A stretch of 27,371 bases of DNA from Ophiothrix spiculata (Eukaryota; Echinodermata; Ophiuroidea; Amphilepidida; Ophiotrichidae). A program made the translations under genes and the position numbers. The notes beneath the pieces were generated by a model. That model saw nothing but the letters and a program-made list of their open reading frames with translations. It was not told the origin of the DNA and ran no database searches. The stretch lies in NCBI GenBank assembly GCA_000969725.1, contig JXSR01S005446.1; one strand, given 5' to 3'. Each line of letters begins with the position of its first letter. The first letter of the stretch is position 1. Shown here one piece after another: positions 22,404 to 27,371 of this stretch.

Positions 22404-23639
22404 TTTACCAGATATAGGAGAAGAAGCTTCATAAAATATCAATTGATATAAGTCCACGATATATTTTGAGTGTGTCTTCCCCAATATTTATTATCTTTAT
22501 CAGATGCGCTACATATTTGCCGTTTGAATAAATTGCCTCTAAATGTCTCTGTTTGATTTGTTCTCACAAAATTAATGGAACTACTTATCATTTTAATCAA
22601 AATAAGACATTTGTGGCTTTTCAGTACAGATTTTGGAAAGAAAGTTCGAAAAATCACCAATAGAAACTCACATGAACTTCCGACATCAAATTGACATTCA
22701 GTGTTGTTTAGCTGGTTATTTTCCACTGAATCAATAAATTGGAACAAGGATTTTGACTAAATGTCCTTTAGTGTCTAAATCCAACTTAGTCTTCGTAGGA
22801 GCACCTGACACTAACGCCATGGTTAAAAACCATGCATTATCCGCCCTTTAATAGAACACACAACTGATATCTTCTGTCATTACCGCTAATCTTCCCTGAT
22901 ATCTACATGCAGCAGGCTAACCAAATTGCATTTACAAGTAAATTCTCCACAAAAGCCATTTAGTTTTTTTAAGCAAGCAAGTCACATCTTATACACAGAC
23001 CGAGTCAATTCGATAAAAACAACCCTACTTTCTGTCCACATGTCTCTTATGATTTAACCCACTCTGCACAGTCCAATCTGTAATGCTTTGGTCAATATAC
23101 GATAAATGCAAATGGTGCACAGCTAAACGTGCGTAGAAACTTCAATCAATCCATCAAAATTCAGGTACATTATCCCTGGCCATTCCATTTAGGAAGGCTT
23201 ACCTCGGCAAATTGAATGACAAGTGTTGGGCATTAATTCTTGCTTTTTAAAGTCATGAAGACATAATGACGGTTCACAAACATGACAAGTGTAATTATTT
23301 AAAAACTGGACCTGTGTACTATGTCGTACGAGTGACCGACTATCTTGTATCATAAAATCTAATGTGTGGGCGGTTTTTGCTAGCAGACTGTTCTGACGCA
23401 CTTATATTGTATTCATATTTTTATCATTTTCCTTCCTTTTTAATGGTTTTAAAAAGCTGAATATTTCATTGCTTCACTTAAGATGTTCTAATGCATTTGT
23501 CATACAATACGTTTCCTTGGATATTTAGTATCTGTTAATTTACTATTGATGGGCATTTAAGTAAAAATGCCTTTATGATGGAAAAAAATGTGTATATCAG
23601 AATACCTCTTTTTAATATATTTTTATATTGCTGTCAAGG

Positions 23640-23673
23640 TGCCACTCATATTTCCTCAAATGCCACTCATGTT
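23640..23673. promoter_or_regulatory. Paired 13-mer at 21-bp spacing, unit 3
   Basis: The first copy has one change (TGCCACTCATATT) and the second is intact. Spacing is unchanged. Confidence 0.35.
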
Positions 23674-24302
23674 AATCCAAAGTGCCTAAATAATTGATGT
23701 AAATTAAAAGCGGTAATTTGTACATTACTACTTGTATTAAGACTTTTAATTAATCATGATATACTATGTACAATGAATAATGTTTATGGCAAATTGATGT
23801 ATTCCGTTTCTTAATTATGTATTCATTTGGTAATTCATGCTTAAGAAAATACACATACAAACTAGCCAGACAAGATGTTTGTGCTTAAATGCAAAAACTG
23901 ACTTAAAATTCATTATAAGGGAACATTTACAAACAATCAAGTTTACAAGCCACAAGCTCATTTTATCTGCCAGCCATAATATTCATTTGATATGATGGGC
24001 CTAATGAACTTGAAAATCTAGAACTGGAAAGTGATACCTGTCTAGCATGATCTATTACGGTTTGTCAACATACAAGTGTTAGCGAAACAAATAAAATGAT
24101 AATGATGAACACCACTCATAATTGGAGCAGTCTCAAAGATATCGATGGCAATTATGACTAAGGATATAGGGTTTCTGTTCAAGCGTCAACAATAATCATA
24201 AATTCATAAAAACTTTCTTAACAATGAAATATGTCATCATCAAATATTAACGACATCAAAACCAAAATACTTTGAAAGTGATGTCAGCAACATGAACACC
24301 TA

Positions 24303-24672
24303 TTTGAAATTTGGTTACATAAGATTTATTAAAACTATTGGTACATTGTAAATTTTCAGAAATATTTCTAATGATAGGCAAGATTATTTACTACTTGATT
24401 CTGAGCTCTGACGTGACATGACTCCATCTAACTACAAAATACACTTTCATCATTACAATCCACAATGTCCCCTCAAAATGATATGTGTTGTCCACAGTAG
24501 ATAGTATTAACACGCTTAAAAACCTGTGCCTAGAATTGATAACATACAAAAACCACCACCTAATCACACACTTCAGCAACATGTTCTGAATTGATTTTTA
24601 AGGAGATATACATGGGGAATATGTTTTTTCTGTATTTTAATTCAAATTTTAATTTAAAACCTAAGGTTCTTA
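24303..24672. other. Extra 370-bp tract in unit 3 with a diverged internal duplicate
   Basis: Units 1 and 2 go from cagcaacataaacacc to the attctctgccataac part within about 25 bases; unit 3 has roughly 370 bases between them. Within this, 24491-24601 is a diverged copy of the following segment 24708-24830: both contain attaacac, aaacctgtgcct, aattg and taacat in order and end near gaattgatttt/gaagtaattt. So unit 3 carries an old local duplication or a tract imported from a more distant repeat copy. Confidence 0.6.
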
Positions 24673-25240
24673 GTTCTCTGCCATAACCAAAGTCAAGCTC
24701 TATTGTGACCACAATAAATAACATTAACACTTTCAGAAACCTGTGCCTAATTGCTAACATGCCCAAACCTCAGCCCTTAGTCTCAACCTAATGACTTCCA
24801 CACTCTAACATAATCTGAAGTAATTTAAAGGGAAATCGTTTTTGTGTTGACTTACTGTGTCTTTTACTTTACTTAGTTATATATAATTTTACAGGATTAA
24901 AAATAAAGTGTTCAATATTTATAATATCACAAATTTATCATATCTATAAAGAATTATCAATATAAGATTCAAAATAATTTCTAGTAAGTGTTAACCTGAA
25001 ATATTTGTTACACTTTAATGACACAATTCTGAAAGAAATGGTTCTATTTAATGTCACAAGCTCAACTTCATTTTGTAGTACCAGCGACAGCTATACATTC
25101 AATCATTTCGTGATGACAAATTTTTCATGCAGTCAATTTTCCAAAACACCTCACGAAAATTTCAAAACTTGACAAGGAGAAAAGCTGAGCTCAAAAAATC
25201 AACTGTCAGAAATTTCAAGTAGTTCTAATGCACAGTTTAC

Positions 25241-25387
25241 CTCAACTGTAATAACCAGCATAAACAAGAAAAACTAGCGGTTGATGAACCATGTGAAACA
25301 GGTGAGGCCATCTTCTTCATAGAAATGCAGTTGTCAATGTATGCCGACACAGGCAGATGACACAATTCTAAGCTACAACTAACTACA
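25241..25387 (-). other. Exon-like 147-bp block, unit 3 copy
   Basis: Same length as unit 1 with three substitutions: two change an amino acid in the open frame and one is silent. Splice-like ends are intact. Confidence 0.25.
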
Positions 25388-25912
25388 CTAGAGAGAAAAT
25401 GCAATAGAATATTATTAAGAGGAAATCTGTTCCTCACGGCTGCATGGGAACAAATCTAGAAAAAGAAGTCATAAACTTAACCTTGAATCATTTAATTTGA
25501 CCATATAATATCAAGATGGCTTCTATACTTGATATTGATTTTATATGATAATCTTTTCTAAAGCCTGAGGTTATGAGTTAACAATTGACAAGTGTTCATA
25601 GAGACTGGGTAATAGACTAGCAGAAGTGACATTTTCACAGCCTTTTATTACGAAATGTCAAGAAATGCATATATTATGAATTTCTAAATATTCATTTACG
25701 TTAAAACATAATCCTATTGTTCAGAAAATTGAATGCATAATTGTAATGACAGATGCAAAAAAAGCTACATATAAAAAATCTCCTTGATATTTACCACTGC
25801 TTGATATCACAATATCTAATGGCAAAGTTCAAATTCATACTACAATTAGTAATATCTGTGACTTGTAGGAACAACCTCATCCCTAATATCATTGTAACAT
25901 CAATATATCATA

Positions 25913-26087
25913 CAGAGGTTGTGGGTTCGAGCCCCGGGCCAGGCGGTTTACGTCTCCTTGTTTCCTTGGGCAAGAAACTTTACTCTAATTGCTCCGTGGT
26001 TTGGACAGTCACGTTAAGCCGTGGGTCCCATGTGCGAATGCTCCTTCTTGGGGCGCTGCATACAGTGTATATACTTGGTGGTGAGTC
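25913..26087 (+). mobile_element. SINE-like, tRNA-derived insert, unit 3 only
   Basis: Units 1 (6910) and 2 (about 16200) read atatatcatatatataaagg without interruption. Unit 3 has about 175 GC-richer bases between atatatcata and tatatataaagg. Near its left end is GGTTCGAGCCC (25924-25934), a good RNA polymerase III B-box as in tRNA-derived SINE heads. The preceding A-box half is missing, so the 5' end is truncated or rearranged. The body (cttgggcaagaaacttta, then acgttaagccgtgggtccc) has the style of invertebrate tRNA-SINE bodies. The AT-repeat flanks hide the exact target duplication (TA at least). Confidence 0.6.
25924..25934 (+). promoter_or_regulatory. Pol III B-box-like site
   Basis: GGTTCGAGCCC matches the tRNA T-arm/B-box pattern GGTTCRANNCC. 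No A-box lies at the right distance to the left, so independent transcription is doubtful. Confidence 0.5.
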
Positions 26088-26640
26088 TATATATAAAGGA
26101 ACTGTGGCAAAGAAATAGATATTATCTTCAAGTGACTGCCGTCATTGTGTAACCGTGTAGCTTGTAAGTGGTTACGCAGTGACTGTAATGTTTCATTAAT
26201 CGTATCATCACTTACGTTGGGGCTCAAATTGCTACTGGCTACACCACGCATCTTTCTAGTTCATTGTTCCTTCATAATACGCGACATCATTTATTCAAAT
26301 TTTCACTTAAATAGGTAAAGAAGATTCTTTTGTAATTATTGGATAATTTTGTTGCCCATTTGTAGATAAGTTTTTGCATTTGTCACTATTTCATACTCAA
26401 CTATGTTAAAAACATTTTTAGCAATCAAACATCTACATGCGATGCAGTAAATGCCCTTAAACTATTGACATTTTATTTCCACAAAAAATTTTTCAATTTC
26501 CCTGCCATAAAAAATTACACTTCAATATCTGCTTTTTACTCAATGCTGAAAGCACAATTTCCTTCTGATCGGTATCTTTGATAAAATGGAAGCTTTCCAT
26601 CATATTATGATCTGATAACAAGTAATACACTCTCAGAAAA

Positions 26641-26955
26641 AGTTAACCAAGTTGGTTAAAATTTTAATCAACCATGTATTCACTAGGTGACAGCCCAACA
26701 GTTGGTTAATATTTAACCAACTGTGGTTGGTTAACAGTTTAATCAATAGTTGGTTAAACATCTTTACCAACTGTTGGGTAATGTGGGTTTTTTTACTCAA
26801 CCCATTGGGTAGTGATGTTGGGTAATTTTTAACCATTAGTTGGGTTAAACCAAAATGGTTGGGCAATTCATTTTTACCAATTTTAACCAAAGGTTATTTA
26901 ATGTTAACATTCAATCTACAACTCTAGGACATATTCAACCAATTATTGGTTAATT
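26641..26955. repeat. Field of GTTGGTTAA / TTAACCAAC sites
   Basis: About a dozen exact or one-off copies alternate in orientation, for example at 26651, 26701, 26713, 26726, 26749, 26835 and 26943. The best pair is a perfect 12-bp inverted repeat with a 3-bp spacer at 26698-26724 (ACAGTTGGTTAA / TTAACCAACTGT). Such a field can fold into many hairpins and may be a transposase-binding region. Confidence 0.75.
26698..26724. repeat. Perfect 12-bp inverted repeat, 3-bp loop
   Basis: Arms are ACAGTTGGTTAA (26698-26709) and TTAACCAACTGT (26713-26724) with spacer tat. Confidence 0.85.
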
Positions 26956-27153
26956 CAAGCTCCCAATACTTCTGTAATGCTTAATGAGATCATTTGGCAG
27001 TCAAAATTAAAACATGTTATAGGCTTATGTTATAAGCTTATGTTTTTTCGTTCTTCTGTTTGAAATCCGAGACTAAAGACCGACCATTAAATATATACCT
27101 ATCGATAACGAAACATAAAGATAATCGTTCAGCAAAATAACTGATTAAGATAC
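26956..27153 (-). other. Putative intron side of the exon, no further gene found
   Basis: Lies downstream (leftward) of the exon donor at 27153. AT-rich, with a short direct repeat ataggcttatgt/ataagcttatgt at about 27019-27043. No second exon or acceptor with a continuing frame was recognised before the element edge at 26628. Confidence 0.4.
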
Positions 27154-27217
27154 CTTGAAAAACAGGCAGAATTTCTGCCAGCCCCCAGTCACGCAGCAAC
27201 TGATGAAACCCTGCCAT
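27154..27217 (-). CDS. First coding exon, SAM-domain-like N-terminus (partial)
   Basis: ATG at 27217-27215 sits in a strong Kozak context (aaaATGG). It opens 21 codons plus one base, then aag|GTATCT, a good splice donor at 27154/27153. Residues 3-20 read GFHQLLRDWGLAEILPVF. The pattern LLxxWGLxxxxxxF resembles helix 1-2 of sterile alpha motif domains, which usually start this way close to the N-terminus. SAM domains mediate protein-protein (sometimes RNA) binding. The rest of the domain would be in later exons to the left, where only about 525 bp of the element remain, so the gene looks cut off or captured. Reading on past the donor gives a longer frame without domain character. It could be a host gene exon picked up by the element, the element's own gene, or a chance frame. 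Confidence 0.4.
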
Positions 27218-27265
27218 TTTGATTTTGTGTCTTCCGTCTGCGCGTTTCGGATTCTTTCCAAGTAA

Positions 27266-27344
27266 CCAATCACAGCTACTCTTCTGTACCACGTGATCAT
27301 AGGTTGGGCAAAATTATTTTCACCCAACCGTGAACGGCGGGAAA
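27266..27344 (-). promoter_or_regulatory. Promoter-like cluster: E2F-like site, E-box, CCAAT box
   Basis: Read on the minus strand toward the ATG at 27217: TTTCCCGCC (27344-27336) matches the E2F consensus TTTSSCGC, CACGTG (27290-27295) is a perfect E-box, and ATTGG (27270-27266) is an inverted CCAAT box about 49 bp from the ATG. No TATA box is evident. The order and spacing fit a TATA-less metazoan promoter. Inverted GGTTGGG/CCCAACC copies (27302-27308, 27323-27329) lie between the E2F site and the E-box. Confidence 0.45.
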
Positions 27345-27371
27345 AAGTTTTTTTATCAACGGATTGGTTAA

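Larger units (their letters stand above)
18901..26627. repeat. Tandem macro-repeat, unit 3 (partial, 7727 bp)
   Basis: Third copy, collinear with units 1 and 2 up to agtaata at 26627, equivalent to 7473 in unit 1 and 16769 in unit 2. Unrelated sequence follows. About 1.8-2.2 kb of the unit is therefore absent here; it may continue to the right of the window beyond the inserted element. This copy has a SINE-like insert (25913-26087) and about 370 extra bases at 24303-24672. Confidence 0.93.
26628..27371. mobile_element. DNA-transposon-like element interrupting unit 3 (right end not in window)
   Basis: Repeat-unit homology stops at agtaata (26627), and the next bases are CACTCTCAGAAAAAGTTAACC. 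A TA just before the end could be the target duplication. The first 330 bp are full of GTTGG(G)TTAA and TTAACC(C)AAC sites in both orientations, as in subterminal repeats of some non-autonomous DNA transposons. After an island without them, such sites return (ggttggg at 27302-27308, cccaacc at 27323-27329, ggattggttaa at the window end), as expected near the other end. The terminal inverted repeat partner is not visible, so the superfamily is not assigned. Confidence 0.55.

Noticed and set aside
25913-25945. Possible tRNA gene
   Set aside because: Only a T-arm-like piece with B-box is present; the D-arm, anticodon arm and acceptor stem are missing.
25753-26118. 121-codon plus-strand frame in unit 3
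   Set aside because: Created by the GC-rich SINE-like insert and absent in the other units.
40-26627. CRISPR array or short-period satellite
   Set aside because: The period is about 9.3 kb with complex internal sequence. No short repeat-spacer pattern is present.
27145-27327. 60-codon minus-strand frame starting at an ATG upstream of the SAM-like exon
   Set aside because: A shadow of the exon in another frame with no domain character. At most an upstream frame if transcription starts that far out.
1-27371. Bacterial or viral coding region
   Set aside because: No long frames, ribosome-binding-site-linked gene order or recognisable viral proteins. The content is typical of non-coding animal DNA.

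Overview
This is eukaryotic, AT-rich DNA, probably from an animal. It has no long open reading frames. It carries vertebrate/invertebrate-style retroposon pieces, splice-site-like signals and a terminal region resembling a DNA transposon. The animal group cannot be fixed from sequence alone. The tRNA-derived SINE-like piece and the transposon style would fit a marine invertebrate, perhaps a deuterostome, but this is a low-confidence guess. I see no bacterial operons, rRNA, intact tRNA or CRISPR.

Almost the whole window is one very large head-to-tail tandem repeat. Using the landmark ctgtttacgag as phase zero, unit 1 is 40-9645 (9606 bp) and unit 2 is 9646-18900 (9255 bp). Unit 3 starts at 18901 and is cut at 26627 after 7.7 kb. 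The three copies align end to end but unevenly. Some blocks are identical or nearly so in all copies available (for example 816-1003, 3480-3746, 8941-9061). Other blocks are strongly diverged or replaced (8215-8570, 15380-15510, 24303-24672). No reading frame of useful length stays open in all three copies. Two short exon-like blocks are the best candidates for transcribed content: 77 bp at 2476-2552 on the plus strand and 147 bp at 6249-6395 on the minus strand.

Copy-specific events date the array. Unit 1 has a 187-bp LINE-3'-end-like insert (1881-2067) between CTTATT repeats. Unit 3 has a 175-bp SINE-like insert with a pol III B-box (25913-26087). Unit 2 lacks 22 bp inside an otherwise near-invariant block and has 40 extra bp at 17264-17303. 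The first 34 bases of the window duplicate 2315-2348 and are joined directly to the unit start, so a further rearranged or 2.3-kb partial copy lies upstream.

From 26628 the sequence leaves the repeat. It begins CACTCTCAGAAAAA and holds a dense field of GTTGGTTAA/TTAACCAAC sites in both orientations. It then shows a small island read on the minus strand: an E2F-like site, CACGTG E-box and CCAAT box, followed by a strong-Kozak ATG that opens a 21-codon exon resembling the start of a SAM domain and ends in a good splice donor. GTTGG/CCAAC sites resume at 27302-27371. The simplest reading is a transposable element that interrupted unit 3 and carries a promoter plus a first exon. Its right end is outside the window.
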